DNA of 64,000 bases from Bin127 sp965203505 (GCA_965203505.1 OZ241880.1:1054001-1118000), one strand, 5' to 3'. Numbered from the stretch's first letter, positions 17,761 to 27,822 are shown. Numbers and translations: made by a program. Notes: generated by a model from the sequence alone, not told the origin.

Positions 17761-18702
17761 ATGCGTGATTTAGGCACCGAACCGACTCAATCGTCCGCTG
17801 CTATCCAAGCCGAAGCTGAAACGAGTTCCGGATCTTCATATAGCGCGCTGTCACAGATCGGATACTACCTGCTCCACGAGCGAATGCTCTCTATCGGGCT
17901 ATTCATGCTCATCGCTCTACTAGCGTTGTGGCTTGTTGGCGGACAAATCGTTGATCCCAAAAACGCCGATCCGATCTCGGGCCCTCAAACCGCACCACCG
18001 CAATGGAAATACTGGTTGGGAACCGATTTCAATGGCAGACAGGTCTTGCCATTGATGGTTCATGGCGCGCCAATGACCCTGCGTATCGGGTTGTATGCGG
18101 GGGTGTTTGGTCTAGGAATCGGTATTTTGCTGGGATTCTTAGGCGGTTATATGCGGGGGCCGGTCGACGCATTTATCCGTATCATTTCCGACGTCTTCAT
18201 CACCATCCCAGGTTTGGCGGTGCTAGTAGTCGTCGCATCGACGATCAAAGAGTCAGCCGGCTTATCAGTCAACATGATGGGATTGATTGTGGCGTCATTG
18301 TCTTGGATGTGGCCCACACGGGTCATACGAGCCCAAGTCTTGAGCATGAGGGAGAGCAACTACGTAGAAGTGGCACGGCTCAACGGCATGGGAGACCTAG
18401 AAATCATCTTCCGTGAACTCATGCCCAATCTGTTCCCGTTCCTAGCCGCAAGCTTCGTAGGCGCCATGGCAAGTGGCATCCTCTTCGCCATTGGATTGGA
18501 GGCTCTAGGACTAGGTCCCCAACACGAACCCACACTCGGAATGACGATCTACTGGTCGCTCTACTACGGGGCGGTGATCAGCAACTGGTGGTGGTGGTAC
18601 GTTCCCCCCATCTTCCTGCTCGCATGGATATTCATCTCCCTCTACCTGATCGCCGCTGGTCTTGACAAGTGGGCCAATCCACGATTGAGGCAGAGCCTGT
18701 AA
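17761..18702 (+). CDS. Peptide/nickel-type ABC transporter permease (DppC-like)
   Basis: 313 residues with a DppC/OppC layout. A polar N-terminus is followed by a helix at about 41-61, a periplasmic segment with WLGTDFNGRQVLPLMVHGA (the family's LGTDxxGRD motif), then five helices. The EAA loop YVEVARLNGMGDLEIIFREL is at about 201-220. Its stop codon overlaps the ATPase start (TAATG), which indicates translational coupling. Confidence 0.92.
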   Translation: MRDLGTEPTQSSAAIQAEAETSSGSSYSALSQIGYYLLHERMLSIGLFMLIALLALWLVGGQIVDPKNADPISGPQTAPPQWKYWLGTDFNGRQVLPLMVHGAPMTLRIGLYAGVFGLGIGILLGFLGGYMRGPVDAFIRIISDVFITIPGLAVLVVVASTIKESAGLSVNMMGLIVASLSWMWPTRVIRAQVLSMRESNYVEVARLNGMGDLEIIFRELMPNLFPFLAASFVGAMASGILFAIGLEALGLGPQHEPTLGMTIYWSLYYGAVISNWWWWYVPPIFLLAWIFISLYLIAAGLDKWANPRLRQSL

Positions 18703-19670
18703 TGCCGGACGCTGTCCTTTCGATACGCGATCTACGCGTCTACTTCAATATCCGTGCCGGAACGGTGCGTGCAGTCGACGGCGTAGATCTCGATATCGCT
18801 GAAGGCGAAAAACTGGGGCTCGTCGGGGAATCGGGGTCTGGCAAGACGACGACTGCGCTCGCCATCATGCGCATGATCAAACCACCCGGAGAGATAGCTG
18901 GCGGGACGATCCAACTCGACGGACGCGATCTGGTCGGACTCTCCGAACCTGAAATGCGAGCGGTGCGCGGCAACGACGTCGCCATGGTGCCTCAAGCCGC
19001 GATGAATGCGCTCAACCCGGTGCGCAGAATCCGGAGCCAGATGCTCGACGGCCTTAGAGATCACGGTGTAAACGAGTCTCGCGAAAGGATGGAGGAGCGT
19101 TTGACGACGCTAGTGGCCCAGGTCGGACTCAGCTCGAACGTCCTCAATCTCTTTCCGCACGAACTAAGCGGCGGCATGAAACAACGCGTGACGATCGCTA
19201 TGGCAATATGCCACAAACCGCGTTTGATACTTGCCGACGAGCCGACCAGCGCGTTGGACGTGGTGGTGCAGCGCCAAGTCATGGAAACGCTGGAGGAGGT
19301 GCGGAGTGAGATCGGCGCCGCTGTGATTCTGGTGGGGCACGACATGGGATTGATGGCACAGTTCGCCGACCGAATCGGCGTAATGTACGCCGGAAAACTC
19401 GTCGAACTCGCAACTGTTGAGCAGATCTTCGCAAACCCGCGCCATCCTTACACGCGTCTCCTGATTTCGAGCCTGCCGGACACGGCCGGAAAACGCCGCC
19501 TCGAAGGCATTCCCGGACTACCTCCTTCGCTTCTGGAGATTCCTCCCGGCTGTCCCTTCATGCCTCGCTGCCCAGAGGCGATGGACGTCTGCGGCGTTGA
19601 TGTACCGGAGCTGACCGGCGAAGTTGACATGGTTTCTTGCCACCTGCACACCGAGGTTGCAAAGGTATGA
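18702..19670 (+). CDS. Oligopeptide ABC transporter ATP-binding protein (DppD/OppD-like)
   Basis: 322 residues from the ATG that overlaps the preceding stop. An in-frame GTG or ATG further upstream would lie inside the permease gene. Walker A GESGSGKTT is at 42-50, the signature LSGGMKQR follows mid-protein, then Walker B LILADEPTSALDV. The C-terminal oligopeptide-transporter tail has the PGCPFMPRCPEAMDVC cysteine motif, which in some OppD/DppD proteins binds an Fe-S cluster. It works as a heterodimer with the next ATPase, whose start overlaps this stop by 4 bases. Confidence 0.93.
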   Translation: MPDAVLSIRDLRVYFNIRAGTVRAVDGVDLDIAEGEKLGLVGESGSGKTTTALAIMRMIKPPGEIAGGTIQLDGRDLVGLSEPEMRAVRGNDVAMVPQAAMNALNPVRRIRSQMLDGLRDHGVNESRERMEERLTTLVAQVGLSSNVLNLFPHELSGGMKQRVTIAMAICHKPRLILADEPTSALDVVVQRQVMETLEEVRSEIGAAVILVGHDMGLMAQFADRIGVMYAGKLVELATVEQIFANPRHPYTRLLISSLPDTAGKRRLEGIPGLPPSLLEIPPGCPFMPRCPEAMDVCGVDVPELTGEVDMVSCHLHTEVAKV

Positions 19671-20776
19671 CCGCGACAGCAGAGACCATGACCGCGACGT
19701 CAACTTCCAACGGTGCGTCTTCATCGCTGTTGGAACTGAGGAACGTCACCCAAATATTCTCCTCTGGACCCTTCTGGAATCGGGAGCACAACTACGCGGT
19801 TAACGATGTGTCGTTCGATCTTACCGACAAACCGGCACTGATCACCGCGGTTGCAGGGGAGAGCGGTAGCGGCAAAACCACGCTTGGACGGATCATGCTC
19901 GGTTTCCAGAGTCCGACGTTGGGCCAGGTGCTTTACCGGGGGGACGATGTTGCCGAGATGAACGCCGCAGGTCGTAAACAATACCGACGGCAAGTCCAAG
20001 CCATCTTCCAAGACCCCTTCTCCGTCTATAATCCCTTCTACAAAGTCGACCACATATTCACGGTGGCGATCGCTCGTTACAAACTAGCGTCTTCACGAGA
20101 TGAAGCTCGACATCTAATCGAAGAAGCGATATCCGGTGTCGGTCTCCGTCCATCCGAAACACTCGGACGCTATCCCCACCAGTTGAGCGGAGGGCAACGG
20201 CAGCGCGTCATGGTAGCGCGATCGCTGCTGCTAAAACCGCAGGTCATCATCGCAGATGAACCGGTCTCCATGGTTGACGCATCCCTACGAGCTACCATTC
20301 TCGAAACACTCCGAGCACTCAACCACGAACTGGGCATCGCCATCCTCTATATCACCCATGACCTCACGACCGCGTACCAAGTCGCCGACAACATCATGAT
20401 CATGTATCGGGGACACGTGGTGGAAGCTGGGGACGTTGAACATGTGATCAACGCCCCGAAACACCCGTACACGCGACTCCTCGTCCAGTCGATCCCGATG
20501 CCCGATCCCAACCGTCGTTGGGCCGATATGCGTGGCGCTAACGATCCACCGTTCACCGGTATCGACGTGACACCCGCGATGTGTCCGTTTGTCAACCGGT
20601 GCCCAGACGCGATTTCAAACTGCGTCGAGCAAGTACCGAGCACCTACGCGCTCGATCAGCACCGCATATCGAAGTGCTTCCTATACGAGGATGCCGGGAC
20701 TGTTTCGGACGAAAACATCGCATCGTACTTCAACGTCCGGGACACGTCGCCATCAACCAACGGCGCAGCAACTTAA
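19667..20776 (+). CDS. Oligopeptide ABC transporter ATP-binding protein (DppF/OppF-like)
   Basis: 369 residues from the ATG in the ATGA overlap with the preceding gene. Walker A GESGSGKTT begins at about 64, the signature is LSGGQRQR, and Walker B VIIADEPVSMVDAS follows. The usual DEPTSALD is here DEPVSMVD, a frequent variant in the F-type subunit. The C-terminal cysteine motif MCPFVNRCPDAISNC is present. It is the second ATPase of the importer, with the binding protein gene 72 bases downstream. Confidence 0.93.
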   Translation: MTATAETMTATSTSNGASSSLLELRNVTQIFSSGPFWNREHNYAVNDVSFDLTDKPALITAVAGESGSGKTTLGRIMLGFQSPTLGQVLYRGDDVAEMNAAGRKQYRRQVQAIFQDPFSVYNPFYKVDHIFTVAIARYKLASSRDEARHLIEEAISGVGLRPSETLGRYPHQLSGGQRQRVMVARSLLLKPQVIIADEPVSMVDASLRATILETLRALNHELGIAILYITHDLTTAYQVADNIMIMYRGHVVEAGDVEHVINAPKHPYTRLLVQSIPMPDPNRRWADMRGANDPPFTGIDVTPAMCPFVNRCPDAISNCVEQVPSTYALDQHRISKCFLYEDAGTVSDENIASYFNVRDTSPSTNGAAT

Positions 20777-20848
20777 TTGTGTTATCGTGATTTGAGTATT
20801 TCGCAAGGAATAAATCGGCAATTGAAACCGTGTAAGGAGGGTACCAAA

Positions 20849-22789
20849 ATGCCGAGAATCAAACGCATCGTGCCGATGCTAGTGCTGGCAGCGATGCTAT
20901 CGTCTCTAACCTTCGCACTTGCCTGCGGCAGCGAGACCATCGTTGAAGTCACTCGAGAAGTCGAGGTCGTCAAAGAGGTCGAGGTTGTCAAGGAAGTCGA
21001 GGTCGAGAAGGAAGTCGAGGTCGTCAAGGAAGTCGAGGTTGTTAAGGAAGTCGAGAAAGAGGTCGCAGTCGAGGTCGAAGTTACCCCGACACCCGTCCCG
21101 CTCGGATACACCGAAGTACCTCGAAACCGCACCTTGATCATGGCCGGTCTTGGCGGTGAGCACCCCGGTGCATTCACCGACATCGAACAGTTCAACGCCC
21201 ATGCTCCTGGCCTCTCACGTAGCGGCCTATATCAAGCGGGTAGCGAAGGTCTCTTCTACTTCAACATGCTCACTGGCGAGCTGATCCCATGGATGGCCAC
21301 CGACTACGAGTACGACGACGGCTACACCGGCGTCACGGTTAACATCCGGGACGGCGTCGAGTGGAGCGACGGTACGCCGTTCACGGCGCATGACGTCGCC
21401 TTCACGCTCAATATGGCCAACACCAACCCGTTGTCCGCACGTCACGGTGCCGTTAACCAATGGACCGACGAAGCCACAGCCATCGACGATCACACGGTCC
21501 ACATCAAGTTCACCGGCCCCTCGCCTCGCTACGTATGGGACCTGTTGATCTTCCGAGCCGACATCGGCGTGCCGTGGATCCCGAAGCACATCTTCGAGGA
21601 CGTCCCCGAGGACGAGCTGGCAGAGTTCGGGCACTACGATCCCGCAAAGGGTTGGCCCGTGGTCACCGGTCCTTATCGATTGGTCCACACCGACGTCGAG
21701 AAGAAGATCTGGGACCGTCGGGACGACTGGTGGGCTGCCAAAATCGGCTTCCAGGACCTTCCTAAGGTCGAGCGACTCATCTTCCTGCCCGGAATGAACG
21801 AGATCACTATGGCTCAGCTGTTGATCACCAACGAGATCGATATGGCATTCTCGCTCACAGTGCCGAACTACAAGGCAGTCGTGGCGCAGAACCCGAACAT
21901 GACGACTCACTACTACGGCGAGGCGCCGTTCGGATATGAAGACTGGTGGCCCGTCGGCCTTGGTCTAAACACCAAGCGACCTCCGTTCGACAACAAGAAC
22001 GTTCGATGGGCGATCTCGTACTCCATCAACCGTGACGAAGTCATCGAGTTCGGTTTCGGTGGCGGACAGATCGTGCAGCAACTGCCTTGGCCGTACTACG
22101 CGCCGATGCAGAAGTACCACGACGAAGTGGCAGACCTGCTCGAGGTCTACGACACCAGCGAGTACAACCCTGAAAAATCCGCCGCCCTCATGGAAGGCGA
22201 AGGCTACACTCGTGACAGCGAAGGCTTCTGGGTCAAAGACGGCGAACGCGTGGGGATCCACATCGTGACCTTCCCGCAGCACCCGTCAACAACGCCGGCC
22301 GCGCCGGTCGTCACGCAGAACCTGCGACGTGGCGGCTTTGACGCCAGCTTCTCTACCCCGACCGACTTCATCGACCAGATCTTCCAAGGTCACGCCGATG
22401 GATTCATCTGGGGGCACGGCTCGATGGTCGACCCTGAGCCCGTACTTAAGGGATACCGCTGCGAACTCGTCACCGAGGGTGAGACCGGATTCATCGCGTA
22501 CCCGGGCTTCTACCGCTGGTGCAACGAAGAGTTCGACTCCTACGTCGAGCAGATGACCGCACTGCCGGAAGACAGCCCAGGCGTGTTGCCGCTCTACCGC
22601 AAGGCGATGGAGATATGGCTCCCTGAGCTGCCCGACATCCCACTCACGTCAACGATCATCACGTTGCCGATGAACACCACGTACTGGGAAGAGGACTCAT
22701 GGCCTCACAATGACAACCAGTACGTCCACGAGGGATTCTGGCACCGCACCGGCCTCCACATCTTCCTGCACTTGGAACCCGTGGAGTAG
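20849..22789 (+). CDS. Extracellular solute-binding lipoprotein, family 5 (peptide/nickel type)
   Basis: 646 residues from the ATG at 20849, chosen because TAAGGAGG lies just upstream and a lipoprotein signal follows (basic start, hydrophobic core, FALAC lipobox with Cys26). A stalk of about 50 residues made of VVKEVEV-type repeats follows (DNA 20938-21090), then a TPTP linker and the SBP family 5 domain (VNIRDGVEWSDGTPFTAHDV). The repeats probably form a charged extended or coiled stalk. It captures peptides or similar solutes for the permeases encoded just upstream and is the last gene of the operon. Confidence 0.93.
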   Translation: MPRIKRIVPMLVLAAMLSSLTFALACGSETIVEVTREVEVVKEVEVVKEVEVEKEVEVVKEVEVVKEVEKEVAVEVEVTPTPVPLGYTEVPRNRTLIMAGLGGEHPGAFTDIEQFNAHAPGLSRSGLYQAGSEGLFYFNMLTGELIPWMATDYEYDDGYTGVTVNIRDGVEWSDGTPFTAHDVAFTLNMANTNPLSARHGAVNQWTDEATAIDDHTVHIKFTGPSPRYVWDLLIFRADIGVPWIPKHIFEDVPEDELAEFGHYDPAKGWPVVTGPYRLVHTDVEKKIWDRRDDWWAAKIGFQDLPKVERLIFLPGMNEITMAQLLITNEIDMAFSLTVPNYKAVVAQNPNMTTHYYGEAPFGYEDWWPVGLGLNTKRPPFDNKNVRWAISYSINRDEVIEFGFGGGQIVQQLPWPYYAPMQKYHDEVADLLEVYDTSEYNPEKSAALMEGEGYTRDSEGFWVKDGERVGIHIVTFPQHPSTTPAAPVVTQNLRRGGFDASFSTPTDFIDQIFQGHADGFIWGHGSMVDPEPVLKGYRCELVTEGETGFIAYPGFYRWCNEEFDSYVEQMTALPEDSPGVLPLYRKAMEIWLPELPDIPLTSTIITLPMNTTYWEEDSWPHNDNQYVHEGFWHRTGLHIFLHLEPVE

Positions 22790-22817
22790 CCACCAACCGT
22801 TAACTTCGGTTAAGAAG

Positions 22818-22854
22818 AACGCCCCCCGGCACGGATACGGGGGGCGTTTTTCTT
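22818..22854 (+). terminator. Rho-independent terminator of the importer operon
   Basis: The 8-bp arms CGCCCCCC (22820-22827) and GGGGGGCG (22839-22846), with an 11-base loop, are followed by TTTTTCTT. Flanking AA/TT pairs lengthen the stem. It is the clearest terminator in the window. Confidence 0.93.
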
Positions 22855-22916
22855 ACTATTTCGCCAACTGGACGTGAAACAGATCGATACGCATCTAAAA
22901 TCGCTTCAATAGATCC

Positions 22917-25604
22917 ATGACCATCTCAACTGATCAGCCCGCCGCCGATTCTGCGCTCCCAAAACCCAGACGCGCTCCCCGTCACCGCCGCCGTCTATCC
23001 CCAGGCCGTCGCCAATACCTCCAATTCAAAGCCAAATACGCCGATTCGCTCCTGCTGTTCCGAATGGGCGACTTCTACGAGTGCTTCGACGATGACGCTC
23101 GAACTCTCTCCAAACTCCTCGATGTCGCATTGACGGCACGAGACGTGGGTGGCGGACAGAAATCAGCCCTCGCTGGCATCCCGTACCACTCGCTTGATAC
23201 TCATCTCAGTCGCCTCGTCGCATCCGGCCTGAAGATCGCCATCGCTGAGCAGACGACCACGCAACCCAACGCTGAAGGCATCGTCGACAGGGCGGTGGTC
23301 CGCATCATTACACCGGGAACAGTCCTTGATGCCGCGCTACTCGAACAGTCGAAACACAACTACCTCGCCGCCTGCGTCGTCGAAGGCCATCGCGCTGGTT
23401 TGGCATGGCTAGAAGCATCCACAGGCGAGTTCGCTGCGATGGAGACCCAGACCGCCAACATCGTCGACCAACTCGAACGCCTCGAACCCGCGGAAGTCCT
23501 CGTCGATACCGACGCGCACCGAATATTGGACGACGCTATCGCCAGCGACACCGCGAGTAGGTCGGCACTCAGTTCCACCGTAGTCCGATCCTTGGACGAA
23601 TCGTTGCTCGATCCCGACCTCGCCGCCGAAACCTTGATGCGCCACTTCGAGACCAACACCCTTGAGCAGTTCGAACTCGATGGACAACCGCTGGCGACGA
23701 TGGCCGCATCCTCAGCGCTCGACTTCCTATCCCAAACCCAAATTGGTCGGCTTCCATTCATCACCACACTCCGTCGACACCGCCCAGATCGTCACATGTA
23801 CATCCCATCGACCGCACTGCGCGACTTGGAAGTGCTCGCGCCTACGGTTGACGGCGGCCCGACTTTACTCTCAACCCTCGACACGACGCGCACTCCCATG
23901 GGCGCGCGCCTCCTCCGCGACTGGCTAACCGCGCCACTTACCGACCTGCAAGAACTCAACACCCGGCAACTAGCGATCAACCGGCTCCACGGCGACACAT
24001 TAACCCGCAATGCCATCGACGACGAGCTCGCGAACATGCCTGATATCGCGCGCCTAGTCAACCGCCTCACGCTAGGGCAGTCCGAACCTCGCGAACTTCG
24101 CTCGCTCTTCCGCGGCCTCGATCGAGCGCCGCGCCTCCGCGAACTCGTCAAAGATGACCGATCCGAAAAAGCCTTCTCACCTCTTTTCGACGGCGTTGCA
24201 AACCACGATCAAGTGCGAGACCTCATCGACCGCGCAATCGTCGAAGATCCACCATTCCGCGTCAACGATGGCGACGTCATCAAGTCCGGCTTCGACCACG
24301 ACCTCGATGATCTACGCTCAACCGCATCACGGGCCCGATCTGAGATCGCCGCGATCGAACAGAAAGCCCGCGAAACCTCCGGCATACCAAACCTGAAAGT
24401 AGGGCACAACCGTGTCTTCGGCTACTACATCGAAGTCTCACGCTCCCACCTCGACAAGGTCCCGCCCGAGTTCGAACGCAAACAGACCCTCGTCAACGCC
24501 GAACGCTTCATCACTCCGGAGTTGAAGGAGCTAGAGAACCAAGTCCTGCGTGCCTCCGACCAGATCTCCGAACTCGAGCAGTCCATCTACCGCCGCGTAT
24601 GCCAGCAAGTAGCCGAACATGCTGCCGCCATCATTCGGACCGCGTCCGCGATTGCCAACATCGACGTCTGCCTCGCCCTCGCCCGCATCGCGGCAGACAA
24701 CGACTGGGTACTGCCATTTCTCGATAACGGTGACCTCCTCAAGATCGAAGATGGGCGCCACCCCGTAGTTGAAAACGTTCTCGGCTACGGCCGATTCGTT
24801 CCCAACGACATCGACGCTTCCAACTCCGAAAACCAGCTCCTAATCATCACCGGGCCGAACATGTCCGGCAAATCCACCTACATCCGACAAGCCGCCATCC
24901 TCACAATCCTCGCCCAAATCGGCAGCTTCTTACCCGCGAAATTCGCCCGCGTCGGCATCGTCGACCGCATCTTCACCCGCATCGGAGTATCCGACGACAT
25001 CGCCGGCGGACGCTCCACTTTCATGGTCGAGATGGTCGAAACCGCATCGATCCTCAATCAAGCAACATCCCGCTCCCTTGCCATCCTCGACGAGATCGGA
25101 CGCGGCACCTCCACCTACGACGGACTAGCCATCGCCCGATCCGTCGCCGAATTCATCCACAACAGCCCCGCGCTAGGCTGCAAAACGCTCTTCGCCACCC
25201 ACTACCACGAGATGACCGAACTCGGCCAAACTCTCCCACGCGCCAACAACCTCCGAGTAGCCGTAGCCGAAGAAGGCGACTCCATCCAGTTCCTCTACCG
25301 CATAATCCAAGGCGGCGCCGACCGCTCATACGGCATCCACGTAGCCCAACTAGCCGGAATGCCAGCACCAGTAGTAGAACGCGCCCGAGAACTCCTAACC
25401 GAACTAGAAAACCACTCCAACAACGCGGCACCGTCCCACGCTTCCCAAGATCACTTACAACTAGACCTCTTCAACACCCCGAACAACAACACCGACTTCC
25501 TCCGCTCAATTTCAGAACTTGACACCGACAACCTAACTCCGATAGAGGCGTTGAATCGGCTCTACGAGTTAAAACAAGCGGCTCGACAAGAGATTGATCG
25601 GTGA
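22917..25604 (+). CDS. mutS: DNA mismatch repair protein MutS
   Basis: 895 residues, a normal MutS length. The mismatch-reading Phe-X-Glu is F53-Y54-E55 within FRMGDFYECF, after an N-terminus about 15 residues longer than usual and rich in Arg/Pro. Connector, lever and clamp domains follow. The ATPase has Walker A GPNMSGKST at about 646-654, Walker B LAILDEIGRGTSTYDG, and the ATHYHEM motif. The C-terminal tail DNLTPIEALNRLYELKQ is the dimer or tetramer helix. No mutL is visible in the window. It sits alone behind the strong terminator at 22854. Confidence 0.97.
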   Translation: MTISTDQPAADSALPKPRRAPRHRRRLSPGRRQYLQFKAKYADSLLLFRMGDFYECFDDDARTLSKLLDVALTARDVGGGQKSALAGIPYHSLDTHLSRLVASGLKIAIAEQTTTQPNAEGIVDRAVVRIITPGTVLDAALLEQSKHNYLAACVVEGHRAGLAWLEASTGEFAAMETQTANIVDQLERLEPAEVLVDTDAHRILDDAIASDTASRSALSSTVVRSLDESLLDPDLAAETLMRHFETNTLEQFELDGQPLATMAASSALDFLSQTQIGRLPFITTLRRHRPDRHMYIPSTALRDLEVLAPTVDGGPTLLSTLDTTRTPMGARLLRDWLTAPLTDLQELNTRQLAINRLHGDTLTRNAIDDELANMPDIARLVNRLTLGQSEPRELRSLFRGLDRAPRLRELVKDDRSEKAFSPLFDGVANHDQVRDLIDRAIVEDPPFRVNDGDVIKSGFDHDLDDLRSTASRARSEIAAIEQKARETSGIPNLKVGHNRVFGYYIEVSRSHLDKVPPEFERKQTLVNAERFITPELKELENQVLRASDQISELEQSIYRRVCQQVAEHAAAIIRTASAIANIDVCLALARIAADNDWVLPFLDNGDLLKIEDGRHPVVENVLGYGRFVPNDIDASNSENQLLIITGPNMSGKSTYIRQAAILTILAQIGSFLPAKFARVGIVDRIFTRIGVSDDIAGGRSTFMVEMVETASILNQATSRSLAILDEIGRGTSTYDGLAIARSVAEFIHNSPALGCKTLFATHYHEMTELGQTLPRANNLRVAVAEEGDSIQFLYRIIQGGADRSYGIHVAQLAGMPAPVVERARELLTELENHSNNAAPSHASQDHLQLDLFNTPNNNTDFLRSISELDTDNLTPIEALNRLYELKQAARQEIDR

Positions 25605-25666
25605 TTCTTGCAGTCGATCGCTTCCTTGTCGCCGTTTGAACGGAAGTCGGTCAGTGGCAACGCAAT

Positions 25667-25915
25667 TTACGGCTGCCGTCTTTCAACTGACCGACGGAAA
25701 TCCTTTAACGCATCGACGCGATTGCTTCTTCTCGTGTCCAACGCCGCGTAAAACTCGTCGAATTCCTTTTCCAATCGCTCCACACTCGTTTGAGTCTGCT
25801 TTTGCCGAGACGATAAAACTCCGAGCCACAGTCCTACACCGCCTCCAGCCGTTAGGATCGTCAGGATTGCCACAACAAGCGGCAATGTGTCGTTTAACAA
25901 ATTTCCAAAGTCCAC
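25667..25915 (-). CDS. Small membrane protein with coiled-coil tail, unknown
   Basis: 82 residues: one membrane helix (about 12-36, with a Gly-rich centre) and then a charged helical segment with heptad character (QTQTSVERLEKEFDEFYAAL). It is 17 bases downstream of another small helical protein on the same strand, probably as a pair. No family is recognised. Length and layout resemble small phage or plasmid helper proteins, but there is no supporting context. Confidence 0.5.
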   Translation of the reverse strand: MDFGNLLNDTLPLVVAILTILTAGGGVGLWLGVLSSRQKQTQTSVERLEKEFDEFYAALDTRRSNRVDALKDFRRSVERRQP

Positions 25916-25932
25916 AATCGATTAACGCCTAG

Positions 25933-26178
25933 CTATCCAAACTTCGCCATGAAATACTCTGCACGATCAAGCAAACTGTCGAGTTCAATCCGGTCATTGA
26001 GCGATTGCGCGCGTTCAGCGTCGGTTACCCTCACACCATGTGCCAACCGGTTTCGAACATGGTCGATCCGTCTATTGATTCGTTCGATGCGATCAGCCAG
26101 TTCCGAGAATTCAGCCCACTCCTCTTCTGAGGCGCTTCTTACGAATCGTTCAGTCTTCTCTTCAGTAACCATAGCCAC
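25933..26178 (-). CDS. Small helical protein, unknown
   Basis: 81 residues, almost entirely predicted helix and strongly charged (for example FSELADRIERINRRIDHVRN), with no membrane segment. It may form an antiparallel coiled coil. It is transcribed with the small membrane protein immediately downstream. Residue use is protein-like and the opposite-strand reading is poor, so it is likely real. No function can be given. The gap 26179-26406 shows no further gene. Confidence 0.5.
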   Translation of the reverse strand: MAMVTEEKTERFVRSASEEEWAEFSELADRIERINRRIDHVRNRLAHGVRVTDAERAQSLNDRIELDSLLDRAEYFMAKFG

Positions 26179-26406
26179 GAGTCAACGATCATCGGATGCA
26201 AGTGCATTTATCTTACACCAACGCGATGCGTAACGGCGCAAGGTAAACACCAGTTATCAATCGTCTCTAACCAACCATTCTGTTTAGTCTACGTCTCGCC
26301 AACAAGCATCTCACCTCGATCCACGAAAACATCTAACATCACTAAAGCACCAACCAAATCGTAGGGGCGACCCGTGTGGTTGCCCGATGGAGCCATAACC
26401 CACAAC

Positions 26407-27561
26407 ATGATCATCACGGACATCAAAGTCACCACCTTCACATACACCTCCAACACCGTCCAGGACACCGACGGACACACCCACCCCGGCGACCCCCACG
26501 ACGCCACCACCGCGCTGCTAACCATCACCACAGAAGACGGCACCAGCGGATACACCTTCGGCTCCCCCGACGCCCTCCGTCCCGTCATGATGGACAACTT
26601 CATCCGCAAAGTCCTCATGGGCCAAGATGCCACCGACCGCGAGCGCCTCTGGCAAGCCATGGCTCGCTGGCAGCGGGGCTCCGGCGGAGCATTCAACGAC
26701 CGCTCCCTCGGTCTCGCCGAACTCGCACTCTGGGACTGGTTCGGACGCAAGATCGACATGCCAGTATGGAAGATCCTCGGCGGAATGCGCGACAAAGTCC
26801 CCGCATACGGCTCCACCATGTGCGGCGACGAAATCCCCAACGGCCTCTCCACGCCCGACGAATACGGACAGTTCGCCGAGTGGCTGATCAACCGCGGCTA
26901 CCCCGCCATCAAGCTCCACACCTGGATGCCCCCCGTATCCTTCGCCCCCTCAGTCAAGATGGACATCGCAGCCTGCGCCGCCGTCCGAGAAGCCGTCGGA
27001 CCCGACATCCCCCTCATGCTCGACGCCAACCACTGGTACTCACGAACCGAAGCCTTAGAACTCGGCAAAGGCATCCAAGACCTCAACTACTACTGGTACG
27101 AGGAGATGATGGACGAACACTCCATGTCCTCATACGTCTGGCTCGCCGACAACCTCGACATCCCCATCCTCGGACCCGAATTCGTTGAAGGCAAGTTCCA
27201 CTCCCGCGCCGAATGGGCCATCCACGGCGCCGCCGACATCCTCCGAACCGGCGTCCTCGACGTCGGAGGCATCGGCCCCTCCATGAAGATCTGCCACCTC
27301 GCCGAAGCCATGAACATGGACTGCGAAATCCACGGCGGCGGACCCGGCAACCTCGCCGTACTAGGAGGCTTCTTCAACGGACGCTGGTACGAACGCGGCC
27401 TCCTACACCCCTTCGTAGACTACGACGCACCACCCGAATACCTAAACTCAATAATCGACCCCATGGGCCCCGACGGCCTAATCCACATGCCCACCAACCC
27501 CGGCCTAGGCGAAGACATCAACTTCAACCACATCGCCGATCACACAGTAAACGAGCACTAA
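26407..27561 (+). CDS. Mandelate racemase/muconate lactonizing enzyme family protein (enolase superfamily)
   Basis: 384 residues from the ATG at 26407, where the capping domain begins (MIITDIKVTTFTY). The barrel carries K169-x-H171 (IKLHTW), metal ligands D206 (LMLDAN), E232 or E233 and E258 (LGPEF), and a late histidine H309 in EIHGGG. This is a plausible acid-sugar dehydratase or related lyase of the mandelate racemase group, but the substrate cannot be read from the sequence. Codon use is strongly C-ending compared with neighbours. It has no operon partners; a dispersed repeat follows directly. Confidence 0.88.
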   Translation: MIITDIKVTTFTYTSNTVQDTDGHTHPGDPHDATTALLTITTEDGTSGYTFGSPDALRPVMMDNFIRKVLMGQDATDRERLWQAMARWQRGSGGAFNDRSLGLAELALWDWFGRKIDMPVWKILGGMRDKVPAYGSTMCGDEIPNGLSTPDEYGQFAEWLINRGYPAIKLHTWMPPVSFAPSVKMDIAACAAVREAVGPDIPLMLDANHWYSRTEALELGKGIQDLNYYWYEEMMDEHSMSSYVWLADNLDIPILGPEFVEGKFHSRAEWAIHGAADILRTGVLDVGGIGPSMKICHLAEAMNMDCEIHGGGPGNLAVLGGFFNGRWYERGLLHPFVDYDAPPEYLNSIIDPMGPDGLIHMPTNPGLGEDINFNHIADHTVNEH

Positions 27562-27760
27562 TTCGCATCCCCTCTCCCCTCCGTGGGAGAGGGTTAGGGT
27601 GAGGGGGACCGGGTGGCCAAGGGGAGGCGCAGGCGGGAACCCACCCGTCCCCTTCGCGAAGCGAAGGGGACGCGGAGCGCAGCGGACGCAGGGGATGCTC
27701 GTAGGGCAGCAGGATTCAAACCTGCCCACAGCAGCAGCGACGAGAACCATCACAACAAAA
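27562..27760 (+). repeat. Dispersed repeat cluster after the enolase-family gene
   Basis: Three common intergenic elements in a row: CCCCTCTCCC-N6-GGGAGAGGGTTAGGGTGAGG near 27570-27602, a CCCCTTCGCGAAGCGAAGGGG hairpin at about 27648-27669 followed by an ACGCGGAGCGCAGCGGACGC unit, and a GCAGGATTCAAACCTGCCC unit near 27709. No gene was found between 27562 and 27868. Confidence 0.75.
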
Positions 27761-27822
27761 AGAAGACGTCCCCTTGCGGGGACGTCGGCCCAGCGATACG
27801 ATCACTGGGGGGGTTAACCACA

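Noticed and set aside
26376..27188. 270-codon Arg/His/Pro-rich frame inside the enolase-family gene
   Set aside because: Out-of-frame reading of a gene with strongly C-ending codons. The enolase-family frame has all catalytic residues.
27700..27740. tRNA-like GGATTCAAACCTGCC segment
   Set aside because: It resembles a T-arm but has no acceptor, D or anticodon arms around it. It is part of a dispersed repeat.
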